From Actinomadura oligospora ATCC 43269 (GTDB taxonomy: Bacteria > Actinomycetota > Actinomycetes > Streptosporangiales > Streptosporangiaceae), in contig NZ_JADG01000029.1 in the NCBI RefSeq assembly GCF_000518265.1, positions 1-44,288 of the forward strand: a stretch of DNA of 44,288 bases, in the 5' to 3' direction. The position numbers were made by a program, and so were the translations under genes. Below are positions 32,299 through 39,437 of the stretch, in pieces (positions within the stretch are counted from its first letter, which is position 1; each line of letters opens with the position of its first letter). The notes beneath the pieces are model-generated. The model ran no database searches and had not been told where the DNA came from. It saw only the letters and a list, made by a program, of their open reading frames with translations.

Positions 32299-32646
32299 TC
32301 AGCGGTTCGGGTCGTCAATCTCGGGACGATGACGCAGCCCAGGCGACTTCGCCACGGCACCCTTGGAGTCGATCTCACTCCTGTTGTACACATGAGCTAC
32401 CTGGTACATGGTCTCGCGAGAGAGAATGAGTGAGTTCTCTGACTCGACGAGCCGCTTCTGAGCATCCGATCGAACCTTCTCATAGGCGAAGCGGGCACTT
32501 TCGCCGTACTCACTGAGCGCTCCGTACTCCAGCCAGGCACCATCGATCGCCAGGCTGCCTTCGCCCCATTTATTCACCGCCTCGTTTATCGTGTCTCCAG
32601 CGTGAACAATCCGATCGAGACCGTTTACCCTATACGCGTCCACCAT
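32299..32646 (-). CDS. Small helical protein, candidate T7SS substrate
   Basis: A 115-residue mostly helical protein with weak resemblance to the WXG100/EspC class. It has a W-G-E-G turn near residue 27, followed by a long charged helix (ESARFAYEKVRSDAQKRLVE). Near its C-terminal third the sequence HVYNRSEID contains Y-N-R-S-E, matching the Y-x-x-x-D/E signal that sends helical-hairpin proteins to ESX systems. No signal peptide is present. GGGAGA lies about 6 nt before the ATG at 32646. It is the last gene of the minus-strand cluster, 19 bp after the lipoprotein gene. Identification as a substrate is inference. Confidence 0.65.
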   Translation of the reverse strand: MVDAYRVNGLDRIVHAGDTINEAVNKWGEGSLAIDGAWLEYGALSEYGESARFAYEKVRSDAQKRLVESENSLILSRETMYQVAHVYNRSEIDSKGAVAKSPGLRHRPEIDDPNR

Positions 32647-32665
32647 GCCATTCTCCCTTAGGTTC

Positions 32666-33235
32666 TCAGACCGGCATCCTGGCCGCCAGATCCACGGCAA
32701 GCATTTTGGATACATCCTTGCGATTCAGGTGCGCCAGCGTTTGACTTTCAGGAGTGTAGACGACCAGCGCTACGTAGTATCCGCGGCGGACCACGACCCC
32801 CAGGGACGGGCCGGAACCATACCAGCAGCTCTCACTTGCCCCAACCGAGATACCGTTACAGGTATTGCCGGACTGAAATCCCCTGAAACTCGCCTTGGCC
32901 TCACCGAAGAAATCCCCTCGCGCCACTCTTCTCTTCTGGACGGATATGGTCACGACAACAGATGTTGGGCCATCATCTCCGACCGAATCGGCCCGAGTCG
33001 CCCAGGAGCAGCTCGAACTCTCCTTGATCGGACCGCTCTTCTGCTCGAACGAACCGATGATCTTTTTCAGAGTAGACGAGGAAAGCATTTCACAGGGCTG
33101 GACGTCCTTGGCGCCAGTGGCCACGAGCTTCGTTCTGATATCCTCCCCGCCATCTCCCCCGGAAGAACAGGCGACCGGCGCGAGCACGGCGAGGGCGGCA
33201 ACTGACGCGCGCGCGAACAATGCTCGCGAACTCAT
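32666..33235 (-). CDS. DUF3558-like lipoprotein
   Basis: A 189-residue exported lipoprotein. The signal peptide ends in the lipobox-like APVACSSGG. The mature part begins with CEMLSSSTLKKIIG, followed by paired cysteines (SSSCSW, NTCNGI, SESCWYG), the arrangement of DUF3558-type surface lipoproteins common in actinobacteria, whose role is unknown. The ATG at 33235 overlaps the preceding stop as ATGA, so it is preferred to an in-frame start 15 nt upstream. Its coupling to a WXG-type gene suggests the lipoprotein helps hold or receive the secreted partner, or protects the producer from it; both are speculative. Confidence 0.78.
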   Translation of the reverse strand: MSSRALFARASVAALAVLAPVACSSGGDGGEDIRTKLVATGAKDVQPCEMLSSSTLKKIIGSFEQKSGPIKESSSCSWATRADSVGDDGPTSVVVTISVQKRRVARGDFFGEAKASFRGFQSGNTCNGISVGASESCWYGSGPSLGVVVRRGYYVALVVYTPESQTLAHLNRKDVSKMLAVDLAARMPV

Positions 33236-33969
33236 CCGGAGTACTTCCATTTATCCCTGTCCGCGATAACTGGAGGCATAGCCCTGGGGGCGCGGATCTT
33301 TTCCACCTTCCCGCTCAGGGAGGTCATGGCACCGGCCCCCTTGTCCGCAATGCTCTTCACGAGAATGGTGTGACTGTAAACTCTTGATATCCAGACTCTG
33401 AGATAGTTTATCAACGCCGTCTGGGCGGCGGCTTTCGCGTCCTTGTCTGCAGCCTCTCCGATACTGGCCTGGAGCTCAAGAGCCTTGTCCAGGGTATCGG
33501 CATAATTCTGCATTGCATCATTATAGCGATCGACGATGTCATTATGGATGCTCACCAGTTCATCGCCGGCGGCAAAGAGTGCGTCAGAGTTCTTCGACGC
33601 CACCGGGAGAACGGTATCTGTCATATACCCCTTGAAGGCATCAAAAGCCTTGCCTTCCCAGTAACCGCCCAGCTGATTGTACGTCTCCTTGAGAATATCG
33701 CTTGATTCGTCATAATGGGAGCTGGCGTCATACCATTTCCCTGCAGCTTTTCTGATCGCTGCGGGCTTCGGCTTGGTCTTCTGTAGAGCTTTATAAGCCT
33801 TCAGCACCTCGGTTGCCATGAGAACGGCGTGCGCGACGTTGACAAGCATTCGACCGCTGTCCGCACCGGGCAGAGCTTCCTCGACTTCGGAGCCGGTTCC
33901 ACCAGCGCCGGCTTGGCCGCGTCCACCTCCGCCCCTGCCCCCGCCAGGCCCCGGACGATTACGTGACAT
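33232..33969 (-). CDS. WXG-domain T7SS substrate-like protein
   Basis: A 245-residue protein. A Gly/Arg/Pro-rich N-terminus (about 25 residues) precedes helices containing a WXG100-type hairpin: WYDASSHYDESSDILKETYN, then the turn Y-W-E-G-K-A-F (W-x-G) near residue 104, then a second helix to about 160. Another long helix and a basic C-terminal tail (RDKWKYSG) follow. The W-x-G turn between two amphipathic helices is the hallmark of ESX substrates. No toxin domain is recognisable. Codon use is unusual for this genome, with many A/T-ending codons (about 47% GC at 33481-33540). Its stop overlaps the lipoprotein start as ATGA. Confidence 0.75.
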   Translation of the reverse strand: MSRNRPGPGGGRGGGGRGQAGAGGTGSEVEEALPGADSGRMLVNVAHAVLMATEVLKAYKALQKTKPKPAAIRKAAGKWYDASSHYDESSDILKETYNQLGGYWEGKAFDAFKGYMTDTVLPVASKNSDALFAAGDELVSIHNDIVDRYNDAMQNYADTLDKALELQASIGEAADKDAKAAAQTALINYLRVWISRVYSHTILVKSIADKGAGAMTSLSGKVEKIRAPRAMPPVIADRDKWKYSG

Positions 33970-33982
33970 CCTTCGCCACCTC

Positions 33983-34351
33983 TCAGAATCCGATTTCTCG
34001 AGCCGCCTGCTTCATGCCAGCTCGGAGGTTCTGGTTCAACGTCGACCGAGCTCTGCTGATAGCCGTCAAAATATGACCACCGACTTCTGATACTTCCGTC
34101 GCGCTCAACCGATCGGGGTCGAATTTGACTCGGACGAGCCGGCCTTCCCCGTTGACGACAACGGATCCGAGCCCATCGTCCATTTTCCCTTCGACTTCAG
34201 TAGAGGCGAGCCTGTTGATAACCCCCTCGATCCTCAACTCATAGGCCGCGACCTCACTCTCGACATGGTCCATGCGCCGCGCGGCTTCGTCCAGTGAGGC
34301 CAGGCGATCCTCGGCCCTCTGACGTCGATGATCCGATGAAGTGTCCATCAT
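33983..34351 (-). CDS. YbaB/EbfC-like protein of the T7SS cluster
   Basis: A 122-residue protein with a YbaB-like plan: an N-terminal helix pair (LASLDEAARRMDHVESEVAA) and a strand region GSVVVNGEGRLVRVKFDPDR with a following helix. Classical YbaB/EbfC is a DNA-binding nucleoid protein; relatives in ESX loci (EspL-like) are thought to stabilise or chaperone secreted proteins. The ATG at 34351 overlaps the stop of the other YbaB-like gene as ATGA, suggesting the two are made together and may heterodimerise. A WXG-type gene follows 13 bp downstream. Confidence 0.75.
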   Translation of the reverse strand: MMDTSSDHRRQRAEDRLASLDEAARRMDHVESEVAAYELRIEGVINRLASTEVEGKMDDGLGSVVVNGEGRLVRVKFDPDRLSATEVSEVGGHILTAISRARSTLNQNLRAGMKQAAREIGF

Positions 34352-34908
34352 GATTCCCAGTAGGGAGTGTCGCCCTGTTGCTCCCTCAGCGCCTTCTGGT
34401 AGCGCTGAGCACGGCCCATACCCCTGTTGATCAGCTCTACGATGTCGCGTTCAAATTCTGCGATACCCAGGTGATCCTCAGGTCGGCGAGTGATGTAAAT
34501 GGACGTCACCTCACCCCATCCATCCACGACGACATGGATCGCCCCGTCCCTGCTCTGCTCCTCGAATGACTGGTCAGCCAACACGAGCAGGGCCCTTGCC
34601 GCTGTTTCAGCGGCCGCATCCGCCTCGGCATCGATTTCCTCATAGGAGGGCCCATCACTTGGCCCGGCACCGTCACCGACGCCCTGCCAGCCGGGTGACG
34701 GACTTCCGGTGCGGCGAGGCGACCGGTCGCGATCCATTTCACCGTCAACCGGTTCCGCAACACTTTCAGTCGATTTCTCTGCTTCAGGCCCGGATGCCTC
34801 CGGCGTTCCAGCCCAAAGGTTGCGCGCTTCCCGTCGCGCGGCCACCTCCTCTTCGGACGCTGGCGCGTGTGGCGTGCTCCTGTTCAACTCATCTTTGAGT
34901 GGGCTCAT
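34348..34908 (-). CDS. YbaB-like protein with acidic disordered N-terminus
   Basis: A 186-residue protein. Residues 1-90 are rich in Glu, Ala, Pro, Ser and Gly and probably disordered. The C-terminal about 90 residues resemble YbaB/EspL: AARALLVLADQSFEEQSRDG then a strand pair IHVVVDGWGEVTSIYITRRP and a terminal helix. The open frame continues upstream to 35172, but that part reads the 3' half of a decayed esx gene and the spacer after it, so the ATG at 34908 is taken as the likely start even though no good ribosome binding site is visible. If the long version is made, it would be a 274-residue fusion with an internal hydrophobic stretch. It overlaps the next YbaB-like gene as ATGA. Confidence 0.6.
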   Translation of the reverse strand: MSPLKDELNRSTPHAPASEEEVAARREARNLWAGTPEASGPEAEKSTESVAEPVDGEMDRDRSPRRTGSPSPGWQGVGDGAGPSDGPSYEEIDAEADAAAETAARALLVLADQSFEEQSRDGAIHVVVDGWGEVTSIYITRRPEDHLGIAEFERDIVELINRGMGRAQRYQKALREQQGDTPYWES

Positions 34909-35052
34909 TGTTGGCCGTCGACTCCCGACATGCCCCGTTGGGTGAATGGATTCATTTACGAGTCGTCTTCCGCTGAAGGCAGAGCATCGATACTCCAATA
35001 AAGGAAGTATGGCCACCGCGCCGAGCGCGATGACTGAGGCTCGCCACACCTG

Positions 35053-35342
35053 CCATCCGGACCACATCCGTACGTTGGTCTCACTGGAATTCCGAAAGTT
35101 CCGGTGAGCGTGAGCGATATCTCGATGAAGCCGAGCTAGCTCAGCATGCATCGCCTCGCCGACCTGTTCCATCGCGCATGGGCGATGAGATAGGCCTCCC
35201 TCGCGTCACCATTCCACCCTGAGAGAGTCCGTTCCAGAGCCTGGCCGAGTCCTTCTCGAAGGCCCTCGAGTCGCCGAAGGGCTTCGCTGAACTTCTGCTC
35301 AGCGTCCGCGACGGCCTGAAAATCTGCTCTAATCTCCCCCAT
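35053..35342 (-). pseudogene. Decayed WXG100 (EsxA-like) gene, frameshift plus stop loss
   Basis: The ATG at 35342 starts a WXG100 protein (MGEIRADFQAV, turn S-G-W-N-G-D-A-R near residue 46), but the frame stops at 35136 after 68 residues, right after HARWNRS. The missing second half is present in another frame: VGEAMHAELARLHRDI then NSSETNVRMWSG, matching the end of EsxA-like proteins (the intact neighbour at 38561 ends NAGMWGG). Joining the halves needs a 1-nt correction near 35161-35167. The codon after MWSG, where a stop is expected, is TGG (35053-35055), so the frame runs on toward the YbaB-like gene. The 68-residue product could still be made, and a sequencing error has not been excluded. 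Confidence 0.7.
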
Positions 35343-35448
35343 AACCCACCCTTTCAGCCGGGTGGGTTGAGCGGTGCTAACGAATCCAGCCGCGAGCGAA
35401 ACAGGTCCAGGGCGGGCTGAGGAGCGGTTGAAATATTTCCCCATCGGA

Positions 35449-36621
35449 CTACCTCTTCCGACCACGCCGAACCCCTATAAGCACCACTCCGACGGCAGCC
35501 ATCGCAACCAAGAGGGCTCCGGCGATCTCTACGTACAGCATCTTGGGAATGCCAGAGTGACCGGGGCGACGCGACTTGTCTTTTGGCGTTCTCACTTGGA
35601 CCGGGGCCTGTGGCCCGGCTTTCCCGGTCCGCCCCTGGCTCCACCGATCATATCTGGCATAGACAGAATTTGGCGCACCGCTTGGCACATTGTCCACAGC
35701 CGCCGAGTAGGGTATTACCGCACCATTTCCTGTGTATCTATCCCAGCCCTTGTCTCCCACATCACGTGCCGTGTTCAGGAGTCGCTGAACGATACGGCGG
35801 CCTGACTCGTCCGGGAACCGGGACCGGAGGAGAGCGATGGCCCCCGAAGTGAGCGCTGTGGCACTGCTGGTGCCGTTGACCACACCGAAAACACCGGCCT
35901 TGCCAATCGATCCAACGTTCACAGCGGGTGCCGCCACCGCCGTGGAATCACCTGGCGTGCTGTTCCGGTAGACCCCGAGATTCTGATCGAGGCCCCCGAC
36001 GACAAGGCCCCCCGCACAGTTCGCCGGAGAGCTTTTTTCACTGTCCGTCCCTGCCTTGTTCCCTGCTGCGGCCACCAAGACGGCATCGTGATCAATGGCG
36101 TATGAGATCGCGTTTTGGAGCTTGGGGTCACAGCTCGCCGTGTCCGCGCCCACGGACATGTTGATCACCTTCGCGCCGTGGTCAACGGCGAACCGTATTG
36201 CCTGTGGCCAGGAGTCCTGGTCCGCAAGGACGGGCAAGATTCTGCTGTCGGGCGCCACGCCCGTCATGCCGGTTCCCTTGCCTTGGCCGGCGATCAGCGC
36301 GGCCATTCCGGTGCCGTGCCCACCCTGTTCCGAGTCGTGGTCGGTCCGGCCGTCACCGTGGAGACCCCATCCGACGCTTCCGCCCTTGAGAACGACTCCC
36401 TGCAGGTCGGGGAGGCGGGCCTCCACTCCTGAGTCGATCACCGCGACGATGACGCCCGCCCCCTTCGTCATCCTCCAGATCTTCGTTATCTCCCACGCCG
36501 AGAACCACCACTCTTCGGAACGTGGGCTGGGCGCCGCAGCGGCGTTCCCCATGTGGAGCGCGAGGAGCAGCGCCACACAAGCCGTCGCGATCCACCTGCG
36601 CGGCGCTGCTCCTCCATTCAT
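35449..36621 (-). CDS. mycP: Mycosin, membrane-anchored subtilisin-like protease of the T7SS
   Basis: A 390-residue S8-family protease that is a core ESX component, acting at the outer face of the membrane. A signal peptide covers about residues 8-30. The catalytic triad is D63 (VIDSGVE), H102 (GGHGTGMAA) and S252 (NGTSSATA), with the oxyanion Asn in AAGN (N188). A Pro/Lys/Arg-rich linker leads to a C-terminal membrane helix (about 361-382) and a basic tail. All features match mycosins, although the usual N-terminal extension is short. The ATG at 36621 gives the proper signal peptide; a start at 36717 would lie inside the preceding gene. It follows the Gly/Pro-rich substrate-like gene by 5 bp. 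Confidence 0.92.
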   Translation of the reverse strand: MNGGAAPRRWIATACVALLLALHMGNAAAAPSPRSEEWWFSAWEITKIWRMTKGAGVIVAVIDSGVEARLPDLQGVVLKGGSVGWGLHGDGRTDHDSEQGGHGTGMAALIAGQGKGTGMTGVAPDSRILPVLADQDSWPQAIRFAVDHGAKVINMSVGADTASCDPKLQNAISYAIDHDAVLVAAAGNKAGTDSEKSSPANCAGGLVVGGLDQNLGVYRNSTPGDSTAVAAPAVNVGSIGKAGVFGVVNGTSSATALTSGAIALLRSRFPDESGRRIVQRLLNTARDVGDKGWDRYTGNGAVIPYSAAVDNVPSGAPNSVYARYDRWSQGRTGKAGPQAPVQVRTPKDKSRRPGHSGIPKMLYVEIAGALLVAMAAVGVVLIGVRRGRKR

Positions 36622-36626
36622 GGCGA

Positions 36627-38021
36627 TCAAGAATTCTTCCGCCGACCTCGCTCGCCGATGACCCTCGGCGCCGTGGCGTCGTCGTCCTTCCAGACATCCG
36701 GCTCTTCGGTCAGCCACGAGGACCGTTCGCGATCCGGCTTGTGGGTACGACCACCGCCGACCGATCCCCCCATGGGCATGCCGCTTGCAGCCCGGCTACC
36801 GGCAGTGGCTTCTGCGGCAGATGCCTCTCCTGCGGCCCCGGCCATCCTGCCGTTGCCGATCACGCCGGACCCACGAATGGGAACCCCTTCGCCACTGAGT
36901 GCTCCGGTCCCTGAGCCACCGAGAACACCTCTGGGGCTGAGTAGCCCACCACGACCTTGGCCCAGGCCCGGCCGGCCTCCTGGACCGATGCCCTCGGACG
37001 GTGTGGAACGACCATTCGGTCCGCGTCCATCCGGAACTTCCGCCCTGGGGCCTGGGTTTCCCGGCCCTCTGCCGATCAGCGGATTTTCGGACGCCTGCTT
37101 TCCCCGCCCCGGAAGCCCGGGGCCAGGCGGAATGTATCCAGGCCCCCTTCCGTCTCCCGAGCCCGGTGGAAGACCTGGCTGGTTTCCGTTTGGGGGAGTA
37201 TTCGGCGCCTTTCCGCCCGGTCCGCTTCCGTTCGGGTCTGACGAACCAGGCGAGGTTCCCTCGAGGTCGGACCCGTGCCCGCCGCCATGTCCGCCCTGCC
37301 CAGGAATTGGGTTGTGGCCTTGACCGGGCGTATTGCTGTGGCCCCCACCGCTCCCGCTGCCCGGCTGGTGGCTGGATGGTGGAATCTGGTGGACGCCTGG
37401 ACCTCCACCGGTACCCGAGGGGCCACCACGTCCGCTGCCGGGGCCAGCACCACCTGCCCCCGGGTATGCCTCTTCTCCCCGGCCCGACCTCGGCCCTGGG
37501 AGATTGAGCGAGACGGTGCTGGGGATCTTGGAGTACGCCTTGGCGAGGTCGCTGTTCGTCTTCGCCAGGTGATCCCGCGCCGCCTGGTTGTCGCGCTGCG
37601 GAGCGAGGATGTCCGCTGCCCGGCTGGGCTGGGTGTTCGGGTTGGTCGGCGCCGTCTTCGTCGGCATGGACGCTTTGCTGGTCTTGATGGCACCCGAGGC
37701 TTCCGTCAGCGCGCCCCCGAACTTGCTGGTCGCCTCGGACAAAGTGCTCGATGCCTGGTTGAGCAACTTGACGTTGGCGACGCCCAGCTCCTGGGCGTCT
37801 CCGCCCCAGACCTTGGTGAGCCGTTGCATGTGGGTGACGAGGCTGCCCTCGACCCTGCTCAGCGCATCCGACACACCGGTGTAGCTCGACGCGAGCTCGT
37901 CCAGGGACTCGGGAGTGGCGCCCATGAGGAGCCTGTTGATGCTGTCGTAGTCGTACTGGGCTGGATTGCCGTGCGGAAGGCCACCCGGCCTGATCTTCTC
38001 TTCGCGGACGTCACCGCCCAT
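36627..38021 (-). CDS. Gly/Pro-rich WXG/PPE-like T7SS substrate
   Basis: A 464-residue protein. Residues about 20-180 are helical, with the segment VTHMQRLTKVWGGDAQELGV carrying a W-x-G-type turn (W-G-G) as in WXG100 and PPE proteins. Residues about 180-430 are extremely rich in Gly, Pro and Ser with no fixed repeat unit. The last part, S-S-W-L-T-E-E-P-D-V-W followed by a P-R-V-I-G ending, matches a tail I recall from actinobacterial T7SS proteins of this type. A secreted or cell-wall-associated role is inferred; no enzymatic domain is seen. It lies between a small substrate-like gene (27 bp gap) and the mycosin gene (5 bp gap). Confidence 0.8.
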   Translation of the reverse strand: MGGDVREEKIRPGGLPHGNPAQYDYDSINRLLMGATPESLDELASSYTGVSDALSRVEGSLVTHMQRLTKVWGGDAQELGVANVKLLNQASSTLSEATSKFGGALTEASGAIKTSKASMPTKTAPTNPNTQPSRAADILAPQRDNQAARDHLAKTNSDLAKAYSKIPSTVSLNLPGPRSGRGEEAYPGAGGAGPGSGRGGPSGTGGGPGVHQIPPSSHQPGSGSGGGHSNTPGQGHNPIPGQGGHGGGHGSDLEGTSPGSSDPNGSGPGGKAPNTPPNGNQPGLPPGSGDGRGPGYIPPGPGLPGRGKQASENPLIGRGPGNPGPRAEVPDGRGPNGRSTPSEGIGPGGRPGLGQGRGGLLSPRGVLGGSGTGALSGEGVPIRGSGVIGNGRMAGAAGEASAAEATAGSRAASGMPMGGSVGGGRTHKPDRERSSWLTEEPDVWKDDDATAPRVIGERGRRKNS

Positions 38022-38048
38022 GGGGCCTCCTCATGCCTCTCCGTCCTG

Positions 38049-38528
38049 TCACGAGGTCCGCCAAGGCGAGGGTGGATCGCCCAGGGTCTTACGTGGTCCG
38101 TCGCTGGCCTTTTTCGCACCGCCTTCCGCGGTGCTGTACCTGTTGGCGGTTTCACGAACGCGCGCGATGACGGTTCGGTACGCCCTGATGTAGGCCTGGA
38201 TGCCTTCGACCATGTTCACGTGGGCCTTGCCGACGTTCGAGTGGAGCGCCTTGGCGACGTCCCATCCGCCGACCTCACCGAACTGGGTCTTCAACGCGCC
38301 CAGCTGTTGTTCCAGGGCGCTGACATCCTTCTCCATCTCTTCGGCGACCTTCCGGATCTGCTCCGGAACGGCCATGACATGGCCTCGGCCACCGGCGCCG
38401 TTGTTGCTGACCACGGGCGGCTTGACGAGCAGGTCCGGGCGGTTGAGGTCGAACGGGATATGGGGGCCTTGGGGAGCGATACCGGGGAGAATGCCGTTCA
38501 GGACGTCGTTGGGGTCTTTGGGGGGCAT
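38049..38528 (-). CDS. Small helical T7SS substrate-like protein with YxxxE tail
   Basis: A 159-residue protein. A Pro-rich N-terminus (about 45 residues) is followed by two long helices, EQIRKVAEEMEKDVSALEQQ and AHVNMVEGIQAYIRAYRTVI, linked by a turn with V-G-G-W-D. Just after the second helix lies Y-S-T-A-E, matching the Y-x-x-x-D/E export signal of ESX substrates. The layout resembles EspC/LXG-type partners. The ATG at 38528 is 33 bp downstream of the EsxA gene and 27 bp upstream of the Gly/Pro-rich gene, so it belongs to the esx operon. Function beyond likely secretion is unknown. Confidence 0.75.
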   Translation of the reverse strand: MPPKDPNDVLNGILPGIAPQGPHIPFDLNRPDLLVKPPVVSNNGAGGRGHVMAVPEQIRKVAEEMEKDVSALEQQLGALKTQFGEVGGWDVAKALHSNVGKAHVNMVEGIQAYIRAYRTVIARVRETANRYSTAEGGAKKASDGPRKTLGDPPSPWRTS

Positions 38529-38560
38529 GGTGCTTGGCTCCTTCCGTGGGATCGGAGGGC

Positions 38561-38851
38561 TCAGCCGCCCCACATGCCGGCGTTGGTGCGTTCGGCGCCG
38601 AGGTGGATGTCGTGGGAGTCGCCGATCGCCTGGCTCATGCCGGAGACGGCGGTCGCCATGCGCTGCGCGGCCTGCTTCCACTCGCGCGACTTGGCCTCGT
38701 AGGCCTGGCGGGCGTCGCCGTCCCACTCGGCCAGGTGGGCGCGCACCTGCGCGTCGAGCTGGTCCAGCGTGGACTGGTACTGCTTCAGCGCGGCCAGGAA
38801 GTTCTGCTGGCCGTTCTGCATCCCGCCGAAGTTGACGTAGGTGTAGCTCAT
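38561..38851 (-). CDS. esxA: WXG100 protein, EsxA-like
   Basis: A 96-residue WXG100 protein, the normal family length: helix 1, the turn A-E-W-D-G-D-A (W-D-G) near residue 43, helix 2, and the end RTNAGMWGG. It lacks the Y-x-x-x-D/E signal, which its neighbour carries, as expected for the EsxA member of an EsxA-EsxB heterodimer exported as a folded pair. The ATG at 38851 follows GGAGGAAC. It is encoded 31 bp after the EsxB gene, as in most ESX loci. Confidence 0.93.
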   Translation of the reverse strand: MSYTYVNFGGMQNGQQNFLAALKQYQSTLDQLDAQVRAHLAEWDGDARQAYEAKSREWKQAAQRMATAVSGMSQAIGDSHDIHLGAERTNAGMWGG

Positions 38852-38882
38852 CGTGGTTCCTCCAGGTCTCGGGACGGCCGGC

Positions 38883-39191
38883 TCAGATGACGCCGCGAAG
38901 GTGGTTGACGCGCTCGGTCTTCTGCTGCTCGGCGGCCGCGTACTTGACCTTGGTGTGCACGAGCTTCTCGTGGATGACGTTGAGGTCCTTGAGCACCTTG
39001 GAGAACTCGGTCTCGAACATGTTGTAGACCTGCGTGAACGCGGCCGACGACTCGCCCTTCCACGCCGCCTGGAGCTCCGCGTGGTGGCCGTTGAGCTGTC
39101 CCTTGATCTGGTTGATCTGCCCCGCGGCGTCCTGGACGTTGCCGGCCGCCTGCTGCATGTGTACCCGGTTGACCGCTGACTGGTTGCTCAT
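38883..39191 (-). CDS. esxB: WXG100 protein, EsxB-like, with export signal
   Basis: A 102-residue WXG100 protein. Helix 1 leads to the turn Q-A-A-W-K-G-E-S (W-K-G) near residue 44, then helix 2. The C-terminal part contains K-Y-A-A-A-E-Q-Q, matching the Y-x-x-x-D/E motif that EccC recognises on EsxB-type partners. GAGGAGAG lies immediately before the ATG at 39191. It is the first gene of the esx operon, 246 bp downstream of eccB, with its own candidate promoter in that gap, in line with high expression of substrates relative to machinery. Confidence 0.93.
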   Translation of the reverse strand: MSNQSAVNRVHMQQAAGNVQDAAGQINQIKGQLNGHHAELQAAWKGESSAAFTQVYNMFETEFSKVLKDLNVIHEKLVHTKVKYAAAEQQKTERVNHLRGVI

Positions 39192-39309
39192 CGCTCTCCT
39201 CGCACACGTCTGACCTTGGGGTTCACGAGACGTGTCGGCTTTTCAGCCGGTGCGGGGAGCCGGTTGGCGGGGGGGCACTCGACACGGTTCGTGCCTACGA
39301 GCAAATTCG

Positions 39310-39339
39310 ATCGTAGGGATCGGCCTGATCTCGTGTCCA
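39310..39339 (-). promoter_or_regulatory. Candidate promoter of the esx operon
   Basis: On the minus strand TGGACA (39339-39334) and TACGAT (39315-39310) are spaced by 18 bp, resembling a housekeeping sigma promoter. It would leave a 5' leader of about 110 nt before esxB. The same gap holds an inverted repeat, GACCTG (39398-39403) and CAGGTC (39417-39422), near the eccB stop, which may be a weak terminator or operator. Confidence 0.4.
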
Positions 39340-39437
39340 TAGACGCGCCGACAGCACGGACGGTTCCCTTTCACACGTCCGAACGCGATCCCCCGACGAC
39401 CTGTGACAGCACTTGTCAGGTCGCTGCTGGAATTTTG

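Noticed and set aside
35136..35172. Programmed -1 frameshift in the split esx gene.
   Set aside because: No X-XXY-YYZ slippery heptamer or obvious downstream structure is visible, and the expected stop is also lost, which fits decay better.
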